64,000 nucleotides of DNA from Trogon surrucura. Lineage: Eukaryota > Chordata > Aves > Trogoniformes > Trogonidae. The stretch lies in assembly GCA_020746105.1 (NCBI GenBank), contig CM036658.1, forward strand, positions 30,095,099-30,159,098, written 5' to 3'. Under the pieces are notes generated by a model. It was given only the letters and a program-made list of their open reading frames with translations, ran no database searches and was not told the origin of the DNA. Shown piece by piece: positions 12,187-22,401 of the stretch. Position 1 is the stretch's first letter; each line of letters starts with the position of its first letter. Position numbers and translations under genes: made by a program.

Positions 12187-12751
12187 TTTATTGCTCTTCA
12201 GACGTTTTCCCATTATGCATACTACTGGTCAGCTTTTCCAGCTACCTGGTACTTTCATGACTTTATGAAGTCTGTTCAGGCTTAAGAATCTCTTGCTTTT
12301 TCTCAGTTGAGATGTATGTGATAATATACTCCTACAATTATCACTTCAATATTTTGTATTTTCCCCTATCTTTCGACATCAAAGACATCATACAGTTTGA
12401 AGTACAGTTTTACACACCAAAAGAGCTCAAAAGAATCTGTATTTTTCCCACAGGACACAAATGATGTTCCTAAAAAACATTCAGTCACACTAGGGTGTAT
12501 TTCATAAAGAGTGGCACTATGTAATGGGACTTATGAACCAACACCATATGACCATATATTAATCAACAGCTGAAACACTGAATAAATGAAGGAATCTTCA
12601 TTGTTAACAGATGGTAAGTTCTATCGGTTGTTATTCTGCAGGTTGCAAAATGTAAGGACAGTATAACAAAAATGTTCAAATAGTAATCATTAATTCGTAG
12701 GAGGCAAATCTGCAAGAATCATTTTTTTTTAAATCTCAGTTTATATATAGT
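12187..12751 (-). other. SRFBP1: SRFBP1 3' UTR (inferred extent)
   Basis: This is non-coding sequence after the SRFBP1 stop on the - strand. The first reverse-strand AATAAA I see downstream (TTTATT on the + strand) is at 12187-12192, which would give a UTR of about 565 nt. The boundary is inferred only from that hexamer. Confidence 0.4.
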
Positions 12752-12930
12752 CTAGTCATCGAATTTTATCTTTTTCCCTTGGAATGGTGTAATTAGAGAC
12801 ATTTGTTCCCGGCGTCTCTTGCTTGCTTCCCATGATGGATGAAGGGGCTGCTCTTTCTTATTGTCACATTTAACACCTGCAGTTTTTGTAAATGGTTGCT
12901 TCCTGAACTGTGGTTCCTTTTTAAGAAAAG
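12752..12930 (-). CDS. SRFBP1: SRFBP1 last coding exon, BUD22 C-terminal motif
   Basis: This is the C-terminal exon of SRFBP1 (p49/STRAP), a BUD22-family protein that binds serum response factor; yeast Bud22 acts in small-subunit rRNA processing. The - strand acceptor is TTCTTGCACAG and the first two bases (CT) complete an Ala codon from the previous exon. It then reads [13 protein letters not shown], then [14 protein letters not shown], then [10 protein letters not shown] and stop (the stop codon occupies 12752-12754). HPSWEA followed by FQGKKI-FDD is the hallmark end of BUD22 proteins, so both the gene and the C-terminus are well supported. The exon supplies 58 whole residues. Confidence 0.95.
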
Positions 12931-13636
12931 CTGTGCAAGAAGTACAAAATAAGACATTAATTACATCATAAACCTTCATAAAAATATGCTAAAACTACCT
13001 TGGTATTGCAAATATTTTCAAGAATTTCTTAATGAGCTGTGAGGAACACATTCCTCTGAATGTTCACAGCAAGATTTCTTCATCTTGCAGCCCAGTAAAT
13101 TGTCACTTGGTAGACTGCAGATAGTAAAGATTTATTATTAGTGACCACATTCAACATTTGTGTAGACAAATATTCAGCACAGTCTCAACTTTTTTCGTCA
13201 CAGTAAACCAATGAGACATTACACAATGTAGCTCAATACGACTGAAATGATATCCTTGATCCAATGCATTACAAAATGCTACCATATAATATAAATGGAG
13301 TAAAATGCTGAAAAGTTATTGGAGGAATTACGAGATAAACTGCTTGTTAAGTATCATAATGTAACAGCTTTACCTGTGCACAGATGACACTAACTGTTCA
13401 ACAGGAATACAGGCAGAAAAGCACCTTCCTGGGTAAACACTAAGTATTTCTACTATTAAAAAACCAGGAACTAGCAAGCAATATCCACACATTAAAATGA
13501 AAACTCAACCATTTTAACAACTAATGTTAAAATATGTGTCACAAAAATGGATGGCCCATCATGCTTAGACTGCAGAGGCAACCAAATCTCAAGATGTTTT
13601 TACTCTTATGTCTTTATCAGGTTAAGTAATACATAC
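12931..13636 (-). other. SRFBP1: SRFBP1 intron
   Basis: This intron on the - strand has a GTATGT donor at its 13636 end and a TTGCACAG acceptor at 12931. It is about 0.7 kb and no mobile element was recognised. Confidence 0.85.
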
Positions 13637-13674
13637 CTGTCTTCCCATTTTTGAGAGGCTGTTCTTTAGTATTT
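13637..13674 (-). CDS. SRFBP1: SRFBP1 38-nt small exon
   Basis: This short exon on the - strand lies between a TTTTTATTTTTAG acceptor and a GTATGT donor. Its first base completes an Arg codon from the upstream exon. It then reads NTKEQPLKNGKT, and its last base opens the Ala codon finished by the final exon. The phases fit on both sides exactly, which is the main support, since the peptide itself is low in complexity and weakly conserved. At 38 nt it is not a multiple of three. Skipping it would join the large exon to the last exon out of frame and meet TAA within a few codons, removing the BUD22 C-terminal motif. Confidence 0.85.
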
Positions 13675-14096
13675 CTAAAAATAAAAAGAGAATTTAGGAT
13701 TTTTCAAGAAACTTGTAAGACGTCAAACATCTGTGAATAACGAATTGTCATCACCAAAACACTTGTGTAATGACTTTTAAAGAATGATGTGCAAAGTTTA
13801 TATATATTGTTTCCTCTTTGTTAATAAAGACGTAAAAATAGAAGGATTCAGTAGAGATTTAAATTGGATGCAGGCCCAGTCAGGAATCCTATGTGTAAGT
13901 CAGTGCTAATGTGAATACGGGAAATATCTAACTGTCAAGAAAGCACAAGAAGACTGCAGAGTTGTTTATGTGAAAATGTTGCAAGTGGTAATTGGCTGAA
14001 ATTCTCCTTCTTTGGTGAAGGCTACTAAAAATCACGATTTCCATTACAGGGAAGGTGGAAGGGAATGGAAAATAAAATTAAGGGAAAACGGTTTAC
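13675..14096 (-). other. SRFBP1: SRFBP1 intron
   Basis: This is an intron of about 420 bp with a GTAAAC donor at 14096 and a TATTTTTAG acceptor at 13675. It is otherwise featureless. If retained, translation stops at once, because the donor reads AGG TAA (stop at 14093-14095). Confidence 0.85.
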
Positions 14097-14841
14097 CTTT
14101 TTCTGTTTTGAGATTTTGGGTTAGAGGTGGACAAAGAACTGCAGAACATTGATTCCAGCTTGCTTGCTTTTCCATGTGGCTTTCCTTCTTCCAGGATCAA
14201 ATCTTGTGCTGTCCCAGGCACCGTGTTTGCTTCTCTCTTGATCACATTTTTCTGAACTGTAACTTTTTCTTTTGCTGAAGAAGGATCAGTAACTGCTGCT
14301 GTCTTTTTCTTTCTTTTTACTTTGCCAATGAAAAAGTCATCATTGCTGTCACTGTCAGAATCTGAAGACTGGTTGTAAAACCTCTCTTCAGTACTATCAT
14401 CAAAATACTCCTCTTCATTAGGATGCTGTTTGCCTCTATCATCATTAATTACTTCTTTTATTGCATTTAATTTGCTCATGCTCATATTTTCTTTCCTTTT
14501 TTGATAGCCAAGTTTCTTTCTTGCTTCATTCCGAGTGATTGCTTGCATTTTTACTGTCTGAAGTGAAGATTTTTCTGGGGCATATGTTCCCTCCATTTCC
14601 ACAGTTTTCTGCTTAGATTCACTCTCACAAAGTTCTTCAGCTACACTGTCAGTTTCTATTTTCATATTCATTTTTGTTTTGTGCTCATGTCCTGGCTGTT
14701 CTTGAGCTAGTTTAAGAGCTTGGTCCTCCAAACTGCTGTTGAAATGTTGTGCTGGTTTAGGCTCTTCTTCTGGCTTAGCCTTTTTTGAAGGAGTGGCTTT
14801 GGCTGGGTTCTGTCTCGCATCCTTAAAAGCTTTTACAGCAG
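14097..14841 (-). CDS. SRFBP1: SRFBP1 large central exon
   Basis: This 745-nt exon encodes 247 complete residues of the central, probably disordered part of SRFBP1. It begins AAVKAFKDARQNPAK after a split Ala codon; the AAV-AFK-AR block follows LK of the previous exon as in mammalian SRFBP1. The middle is rich in Lys, Glu and Ser, with an acidic run (EEEYFDDSTEERF), a Ser-Asp repeat (SSDSDSDSNDDFFIG) and a basic run (KVKRKKK) typical of BUD22 proteins and of nucleolar localisation. The exon ends ...SQNRK plus two bases of an Arg codon. The acceptor is CCCTTTTATAG at 14842 and the donor GTAAAC. No in-frame stop interrupts it. An open frame beginning at 14731 is only part of this exon and starts at a TTG, not a true start. 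Confidence 0.95.
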
Positions 14842-15815
14842 CTATAAAAGGGGCAGAAGAAAATTCTTTTTGTTTCAGCTATACATGAGTTTACGTAAGT
14901 TATTTTAATATAACATTTTTGCAAGTTAAATGTATTGAACAGGCATATTTTCAATGTCCTTATCAGTCATTTACTGAACACATGGGGCAAGAAATACCAC
15001 AGTGCACAGCTTCAACAAAAGTCAGGAAAATAACCTGGGGCAAGAAATACCACAGTGCACAGCTTCAACAAAAAGTCAGGAAAATAACCTGAAATTAACA
15101 GTATATTCAGTTGGTAATAAACTTGGGTTTAACTGTGAACTTCTTTTTCAGCAAATAATCTGTAGCTGATAATCATGTTCATTTGGGGCATTACTTAGTG
15201 TGTGAAAACTACAAAACAAACAGTAAATTGCTCATATGTAATTAGATATATGACAGGCTCTGTTATTAACAAAGTAACTTTGTGACATTATTACTAGGAC
15301 TTGATTCTTTAACATGATTTTTAGTTAGAAAATCTGAGGTTAAATTAAACAGGAGGTAACCTAAAGAAGCAGGAAAGATTCCCTAAGGATTCTGGGGACA
15401 GTTTTCAGGGAAATATGAGCCACATGCAAAACGTTTTAGCTGCCTTTGGAAACCGTGTTGCAATGCTTCTTTTACCTCTGTATCTGCACATTATTGTGCT
15501 CATTGCCATTTCAGTCCTTAGTTTAGAGACACTCCATTATATCAATTCCACTTTTAGAAATCCCATTATTAACCCTGCTTGTTCCATACCCAGTATCTTA
15601 AACGTCACACACCATACTGTCATGTACAAGCCCATTTTAACCAATATAAATAACTACAAGCTTGTGACACTGGGTTCATGGCAGCTAGTTAGGCAATTAC
15701 AGGGGCTTTTTCTTACTTTTCTTTTTATACTGTTTTGTCATGTCAGGTACATACAGGAACCCGGTAACACACCTGTAAGCTACTGCAGTTATAAAGAAAT
15801 TATAATATTTCATAC
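14842..15815 (-). other. SRFBP1: SRFBP1 intron with tandem duplication
   Basis: This intron of 974 bp has a GTATGA donor at 15815 and a TTTTATAG acceptor at 14842. It contains a perfect-but-one direct duplication at 14984-15090. A 172-codon + strand open frame from 15415 crosses this intron and the neighbouring exon and is judged spurious. Confidence 0.85.
14984..15090. repeat. 53/54-bp tandem duplication
   Basis: Two adjacent copies (14984-15036 and 15037-15090) are identical except for one extra A in the run of A before GTCAGG in the second copy. Both begin GGGGCAAGAAATACCACAGT and end AAAATAACCT. The near identity suggests a recent event, or a segregating variant. Confidence 0.95.
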
Positions 15816-15897
15816 CTTTGAGTTCAACAAATCTGGGTTTCAAGATGGGGTGTGTTGCAAGTCTTGCAATGGCTCGCTCAGTTGCAGTACAGTTTGG
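15816..15897 (-). CDS. SRFBP1: SRFBP1 exon, TATERAIARLA motif
   Basis: This is an 82-nt exon on the - strand. It starts in phase 0 after the acceptor TTTTGTATAG and reads PNCTATERAIARLATHP, then ILKPRFVELK, leaving one G for the Ala codon completed by the 14097-14841 exon. TATERAIARLA followed by HP-L is a highly conserved signature of SRFBP1. The donor is GTATGA. This exon lies opposite a long spurious + strand frame, but the conserved motif and exact phase on both sides make the - strand reading certain. Confidence 0.95.
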
Positions 15898-16120
15898 CTA
15901 TACAAAACAAATTCAAAGACATGTAGTCAATAGGTAAATACCCATAGAAGTCTGTGTCAGTTATGCTGCAATGCATACTAACGTGATTCCAAACTACTAA
16001 CTGGACAAGAGGAAAATCTCATATGAGACTATAATATTTGAATATTTCTTATTTTTCCCATATTACTGTCATCCTAAATTAAGAAAAATCTGACTGTCCA
16101 AATATTGGCAGAAACATAAC

Positions 16121-17284
16121 AGACTTGTGGTCTATCTGGACATCAGCAAGGCCTTTGACACCGTCTCCCACAGCATCCTCATAGGTAAACTGAGGAAGTG
16201 TGGTCTGGATGACCAAGTAGTGAGGTGGGTCGGGAACTGGTTGAAGGGAAGAAGCCAGAGGGTTGTGGTCAATGGAGCAGAGTCTGGCTGGATGCCTGTG
16301 TCTAGTGGGGTCCCTCAGGGGTCAGTGCTTGGGCCGGTACTTTTTAATATATTCATCAACAACCTGGATGAGGGATTAGAGAGCATTGTCAGCAAGTTTG
16401 CTGATGACACAAAGCTGGGAGGAGTGGCTGACACGCCAGAAGGCTGTGCTGCCAGTTAGATAGACCTAGACAGGCTGGAGAGTTGGATGGGGAGAAATGT
16501 TATGAAATTCAACAAGGGCAAGTGTAGAGTTTTGCACTTGGGAAAGAATAACCGCTTGTGCCAGTATAGGTTGGGGACTGCCCTGCTAGAGAGCAGTGTA
16601 GGGGAAAGGGACCTGGGGGTTCTGGTGGACAGCAGGATGACCATGAGCCAGCACTGTGCCCTCGTGGCCAAGAAGGCCAATGGCATCCTGGGATGTATTG
16701 GAAGAGGAGTAGCAAGTAGGTCAAGAGAGGTCCTCCTGCCCCTCGACTCTGCCCTGGGGAGGCCACATCTGGAATATTGTGTCCAGTTCTGGGCCCCTCA
16801 GCTCAAGAGAGACAGGGAACTGCTTGAGAGAGTCCAGCGCAGAGCCACGGAGATGATGAAGGGAGTGGAACATCTCCCTTATGAGGAAAGGCTGAAGGAG
16901 CTGGGTCTCTCTAGCTTGGAGAAGAGGAGGCTGAGGGGTGACCTCAGTAATGTTTATAAATATGTCAAGGGGGAGTGTCAGGAGGACGGAGCCAGGCTCT
17001 TTTCAGTGATGTCCAATGACAGGACAAGGGGCAATGGGTGCAAGCTGGGACATGGGAGGTTCCATAAAAATATTAGACAAAACTTTTTCACTATGAGGGT
17101 GACAGAGCACCGGAACAGGCTGCCCAGGGAGGTTGTGGAGTCTCCTTCTCTGGAGACATTCAAAACCCACCTGGACGCGTTCCTGTGTGACCTACTGTAG
17201 GTGATCCCGCTCTGGCCGGGGAGGCTGGACTAGATGATCTTTGAGGTCCCTTCCAAACTCTAACATTCTGTGATTCTGTGATCT
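16121..17284 (+). mobile_element. CR1 LINE, 5'-truncated, nearly intact 3' half of ORF2
   Basis: This is a 3' fragment of a CR1 non-LTR retrotransposon. The reverse-transcriptase frame opens within motif A ([14 protein letters not shown]), continues through motif B ([20 protein letters not shown]) and the catalytic FADD box ([11 protein letters not shown]), and runs through [20 protein letters not shown] and NDRTRGNG to a stop at 17198-17200. One in-frame TAG at 16457-16459 interrupts it; the frame on both sides is the same (16127-16459 and 16460-17200), so there is no frameshift. The 3' UTR ends in the CR1 octamer tail near 17284. Both the 5' truncation and the tail are normal for CR1 insertion. 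It cannot move by itself because the endonuclease and 5' half are absent. It is opposite in orientation to SRFBP1. Confidence 0.95.
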
Positions 17285-18230
17285 GCTATTTTTTCTAGTA
17301 CTGAATAGGGATAACGTGACGTTTATTTTAAAAGCATATCAAACACATCTTTCAGAGCTAACATGCTGATTTTATATTTACTACTTTTTACACATGCAAA
17401 ACAAAATCATAAACACCCTGTATAAAAAATATCATATTGATAGAAGGTATTCTGCATGAAAGAATACAGCTACTTGTCAGAAGGACTATATGGACACCAT
17501 AAAAGTAGGCAAAATAACATAGCAGGTATTGAAGGAACATACGTAAAAAAAAAAGTGGTGAGGCACGGTCTTATCTGATCTTAAACAACCTTAGATTTGA
17601 AGTAGCAGAATACTGGAACTCTGTAGACTGACTCAAAGAACAAATATGATCTCCATGTTTTAATCTGGAGAAAACGGAGAAAAGTAGAAATTGCTTCCAT
17701 TTCCGAATTCCTCATTTAAATATTAGGAGTCATTGGTGTGACACACTGTAAAAGCTATCTCGTATCAGGTTCCTGTCATCACTCTGACTGATGAACAAAA
17801 CGGGGGTATCTAAGACTTTTCCAAAGACAGTTTTGTCCTCAGTTTCTGAAAGGAGGGAAAGAAGGTGCAACAGGTTTGTAAAATACAAATATATCAGGAA
17901 GACTTCTTAAAGCCTACAGTGGGACTCTTTAGGAGAGGTGAGAGAAGACACACTTTTCTCCTTTCCTCATAGTGGCACCGTAACCGATATATGTTTAAAC
18001 TGTGGCTACTTGTGATTTAAGCTCTATGCTACAGGAAGCACTACAGCAGAAGCCACTCGAACGAAATGATGATGATCCATGAAAAGAACTGAGCAAGGGC
18101 CCTGTTACCCAGCCTGAGCTAGTTTTAGTGCCCAAGAACTCAATACAACAGGCTGCCTCTCCTGTCCTGAGCGACCACCACAACAGATGGAGCCTGTCAG
18201 AGGTAGGTAAATGGAATAAGGAGTGGAGAT
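17285..18230. other. Intronic sequence, possible ERV-internal remnant at its end
   Basis: AT-rich sequence follows the CR1. From about 17990 to 18230 the composition becomes more G/C-rich and reads straight into the LTR at 18231, so it may be a remnant of internal retroviral sequence 5' of a 3' LTR. I could not identify a coding motif in it. Confidence 0.3.
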
Positions 18231-18804
18231 TGTACTGGCTCTGCTGTGGGATGGAGTTAACTTTCTCCATAGCAGCTAAGATGGTGCTGTGCTTTGGATT
18301 TGCGAATATATTGGAGCTGGTAACACACCAGTGTTTTAGCTATTGCTGAGCAGTGCCTGCACCAAGGCCTTGTCTGTTTCTTGCTCTGCCCTCCCAGCAA
18401 GCAGGCAGGGTGGGGGCAAGAGGTCGGGAAGGAAACACATCTGGGACAGGTGATCCAAACTGATCAAAAAGAATATTCCATTCCACATCAAAGAAAGGAA
18501 AGGAAAAGAAAGGAGGGTGGGATGGTTGTGGTTATGGCAGTTGTCTTCCTAACTAACCACTATGGGACATGAAGCCCTGCTTTCCGGGTGTGGATAAACA
18601 TCTGCTTGCTGATGGGAAGTAGTGAATAAACTACCTAGTCTCCTTTGCGTGCATACACAGCTTTGCTCCACTTACTGAACTGTCTTTACCCCAAGCCACA
18701 AGCTTTTCTCACTTTTATTCCTCTAATGCTATCCCCATCCTGCAGTGGTGGGATAAGCGAGTAGCTGCTGGGTGCTTAGTTGCTGGCTGGGGTGAAACCA
18801 TGAT
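18231..18804 (+). mobile_element. Avian endogenous retrovirus LTR
   Basis: This roughly 570-bp element matches, from memory, an LTR common in bird genomes. It starts with TG and has a TGGAGTTAACTTTCTCCATA block, a GCAGTGCCTGCACCAAGGCC block, an ATTCCATTCCACATCA block, GGAAGTAGTGAATAAA and a 3' end reading TTAGTTGCTGGCTGGGGTGA before the terminal bases. I find no clear target-site duplication, so it may be a solo or decayed copy, or the 3' LTR of a truncated element. Family name is not assigned. Confidence 0.7.
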
Positions 18805-21610
18805 ATGAGCATTACCTAATACATCAGCAACACATGTTTAAGGCATCTGATTTGCTTGACATAAGAGTGCTCAGTGGGGAAGAAAAAGACACTACGGAGC
18901 AGAAAAAGACACTACAGCTGCAGCAGTCGGTACTTCTAAATGCAGAAACACTTAATTGGTTTGCAAAACACAAATCTTGTTCCTCAACCAACGCAAAGCA
19001 AATCTTTTCTTCCCCCCTGCCCTGTAATTCTTGAACTTACAAAATGCACTCTGGGTATGTCTCCTTGAACTTCAAGTTTTAAGTGCAGAGCATCTGGAAA
19101 CTCTAGTACTTTCCTTACTCCTCATGTCTCTGCTATTGCAATCCTATTTCTTCAGGTCAAGAAAAAATGGAAAAATCTTTTCTCTGTCGATTATCTATAG
19201 AACTATCAACACTGCTCAGAAGAGACAGGTCAAAAGATGGCTCCATTTCCACAAGCCACAGACTTAGCTCTGAGAATTTGAAATCTGAATTTTGATTCCC
19301 ATGTCACAGTTTTGCATGCTGCCACCAGATTCCTTCGACAGCAAGCTCACATTTCTGAAGATCAAATGCTATTTTCTTTGGAGATTTTTCTACAGCTGAA
19401 GAATCTATTTCTGAACTTAATTAATACACTTTTTCCCTCAGCTACTTCCTGTGGGTTTTGAAAGAATATACCATGAAGTTCAGAAAGCAGCAGCTTCTGT
19501 GCAACATCTGGTGTCCTTTAATTCAAATATTTATAGAAAGGTTTTAAACATATACATGCCAATCCATATGGACTAACCGCATTTTTTCCTTATAGCAAGA
19601 TACTTCAGAAACACTACTTACACTGATACACAGTAGCCAATAAACACACAATATGACATTTATTCTTTAAAATTTCCTTTTTTTTCTGTTTTTGTGCCTC
19701 ATCCAATGCTCAATTCATTTTTCCTCAAGTATTTTCCGATATATAAAACCTTGGCAGAAAATAAAACTTAACAGAAAAACATCAAGTATACTTACAGCAA
19801 GAATACCCTTTTCCCCTCCTCCTCCTCCCAGTATGTTTAAATATGCAGATACCAGAAGTGTACACATTTATTTTCAAATGTTCCCTGCTACTTCTTGCAT
19901 TATTTTGCACCATTCATTTTTTCATGTCCCAGTACTTTCCATAGGAAGACCTTCCCCTTACTCAGTGTGCAGCCTGAGGCACTGCAAAGTGAATAAAGCA
20001 ACTGAGTACTGTATAGCCACACTTTTCAGTGAGAAGGAAGCTACACATACAATCACCTGAAAGTCAGTCTCCTCAAACTTTTCCTCTTGGTAAGTGACGT
20101 ATTATTTCTGTAAACAGTATTAAAGATGTCTATCATCATTGGCATGTTTCATTAAATTCCATGTGGACATTTAAGTGAATTAGCTGCCCTGACCTCGATA
20201 TTTTCAAATCTCCTACAATGAAAACAAAACCAAACTGCATAAAAAACGTTCTTCATCCTGAATGGTAGGTATGCACACAGATGCACAAATGTCAAAACAC
20301 AGCTTGTCAGATATAGCACAATAAACCAGTAGTTGTATAACTTAGATGTGCAAACACACGTTCATGCCCCACGTATGGAAGTCAAACTTTATACAACATG
20401 GCAATGGCTGGCAAGACAATGGACGTCACAATTTTACCAGGATAAACACAAAGCAAGTTTTGAGATCTGTAGGAACAGGGGTCAGAAGTATGTTATGGCT
20501 CTCAGAAGTGGTGGCACTTGGCAAAAAAAAAAAAAAAGTCAGGCGGAAGTTGTGTGGATAGCACCTGCTACATACAATGCAGGTAATAAAATGAGAGTGA
20601 GAAGCTGAGTGTCTCAGGGTCTTGGGACACATGGGACTTCAGGAACCTGAAATGGAGACTCTTAACCACCACTTCATTCAGATTACTCTTCCTGTTCTGC
20701 TTTTGTTCGTACTCTCTCTGCTATAATTATAAGCAGTAACAGGGAAGAAAGAGGTCATACTCCCAGTACTCAATTTTGGCACTGACTTGTTAGAGCTATG
20801 TAGTAAGACTGTTACTAGGAGAACACTCTAATACAAAGACTGCTACTAGAATTTCAACCTGGTCAAAGGACAGTGCTACCAAACAGGTAACGAATGCTTG
20901 GTGGCCCTGAATCTGCTGCTTTAAATCATCTGTCAGTTATTTAAAATAACGAGATGAAAATGGAAACAGAAACCCCACGGACAATAAGGCAGTACATGGC
21001 AAAAGCCATGACACAAAAAGTAACCTTGAAGCAAGTCATATTCAAGTTTCTGAGCTAACTGGAAGTGCAATTTAATGTCGAGTGTAATGACAGCCTGATT
21101 TTAAGTAAAAAATATGTCAGATATAATGCTAACCAGGGTAAGCATTAAAAAAAAATAAATCCCCAGTTCTGGGCCAAAACACGTCATTGCAATATCCCTT
21201 GCAGTAGCTTGGGAGAAGAGCTGTCTTCTGCAAAAAAACCCAAACCAAATCAAACCAGAAAACCTGTTAATCCACACGTTCTTCCCAGAGCTCTAACTAG
21301 TTACAGCTGTCCTTCACAATAGCAGATGTGGTTAATGTGGAGTCACAGGGTAGCTGAAGGTGCCAGATCATGGCTGCTGCCCAAGTCCATCCTATGACCT
21401 CATACTGCTTTGGAATAAGACCCCTGAGAAAAGTTACTTTCTGACTGCAAAAAAAAAGTTCTCTCTACTCCTTTATGTCTGCAAGACATACAGTATGTGA
21501 TTTGTAGCCAACAGACACAGCGAAGATTTTGGTATGAGAGGCAAGTAGTTATTGGTTCACTCCTGGCAGCAGCCCTGTCTCTCAGTTCCTGACAGCAAGA
21601 GATTGCTGAT

Positions 21611-22401
21611 TGTGGTGGTTTCACCCTGGCTGGATTCCAGATGCCCAACAAAGCTGCTCTGTCACTCCGCTTCTCAGCTGGGCATGTTGTCTTTGCCACT
21701 CCTCTCTCCTTAGGGGGACAACTCTACACATTTTCCCCCTGCTCCAGTGTAGAGTCCTTCCCCCCGGGAGACAGTCCTCTATGAACATCTCCAATGTGAG
21801 TCCCTTCCACAGGCTGCAGTTCTTCATGAACTGCTTCCACACAGTGCAGTCCTTCAGAAACTGAATGCTCCAGTGTGGGTGCCCCACATGGCCACAGCTC
21901 CTGCCAGGAATCCTGCTCCAGCATGGGCTCCTCTCTCCATGGGTTCACAGGTCCTGCCAGAAGCCTGTTCTCCACAGAGTCATAGCCTCCTTCAAGTGTA
22001 TCCACTTGCTCTGGCATAGGGTTCTCCATGGGCTGCGGATGAATATCTCCACCACCAACCTCCCTGGGCTGCAGGTGGATAGCCTGACTCAGCGTGGACT
22101 TCATCACAAGCTGCAGGAGAATCTCTGCTCCAGTTTCTGAAGCACCTCCTTCCACTCCTTCACTAACCTTGGTTTCTGCAGGGCTGTTTCTCTCACATAT
22201 TCCTCTCTCCAGCTGCAATTGTGCAGATCGTTCACCCTTTAAAAATACTTTATCCCAACATCACTGATGGGCTCAGCCTTGGCCAGTGGTGGACATCTTG
22301 AAGCTGGCTGGCATTGGCTTTATTGGATATAGGGGAAGCTTTTAGCAGCTGCTTGCAAAAGGCACCCCACTACGAAAACCTCACCATATAAACCCAGTAC
22401 A
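21611..22401 (+). mobile_element. Endogenous retrovirus-type LTR with degenerate flanking duplication
   Basis: This roughly 790-bp element begins TGTGGTGGTTTCACCC and ends ...AACCCAGTACA, so it has TG...CA termini. The flanks are CTGAT (21606-21610) and CTCAT (22402-22406), a possible 5-bp target-site duplication with one mismatch. The middle (about 21740-22140) has degenerate repeats of phrases such as CTGCTCCAGCATGGGCTCC and GGGCTGC, seen in a class of bird LTRs. Open frames on both strands here come from this repeat structure rather than from a gene. Confidence 0.65.

Noticed and set aside
14093-14731. Treating the 212-codon frame as a complete single-exon gene
   Set aside because: It begins at TTG in the middle of a longer exon and ends at a stop made by reading through a splice donor. 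It is part of the SRFBP1 exon 14097-14841.
15415-15933. 172-codon open frame on the + strand with hydrophobic stretches
   Set aside because: It spans an SRFBP1 intron and runs antisense through the well-supported exon 15816-15897. No family motif is seen, and its hydrophobic look is a by-product of AT-rich codons.
16127-17200. CR1 frame as a functional host gene
   Set aside because: It is a 5'-truncated LINE copy with a premature stop and a CR1 tail. Nothing suggests domestication.
20523-20537. Poly-A run as a hint of a processed pseudogene
   Set aside because: The sequence upstream shows no coding similarity or flanking duplication. It looks like a simple A tract.
21724-22218. 164-codon frame on the - strand and overlapping + strand frames
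   Set aside because: They arise from degenerate internal repeats of the LTR element at 21611-22401, not from a gene.
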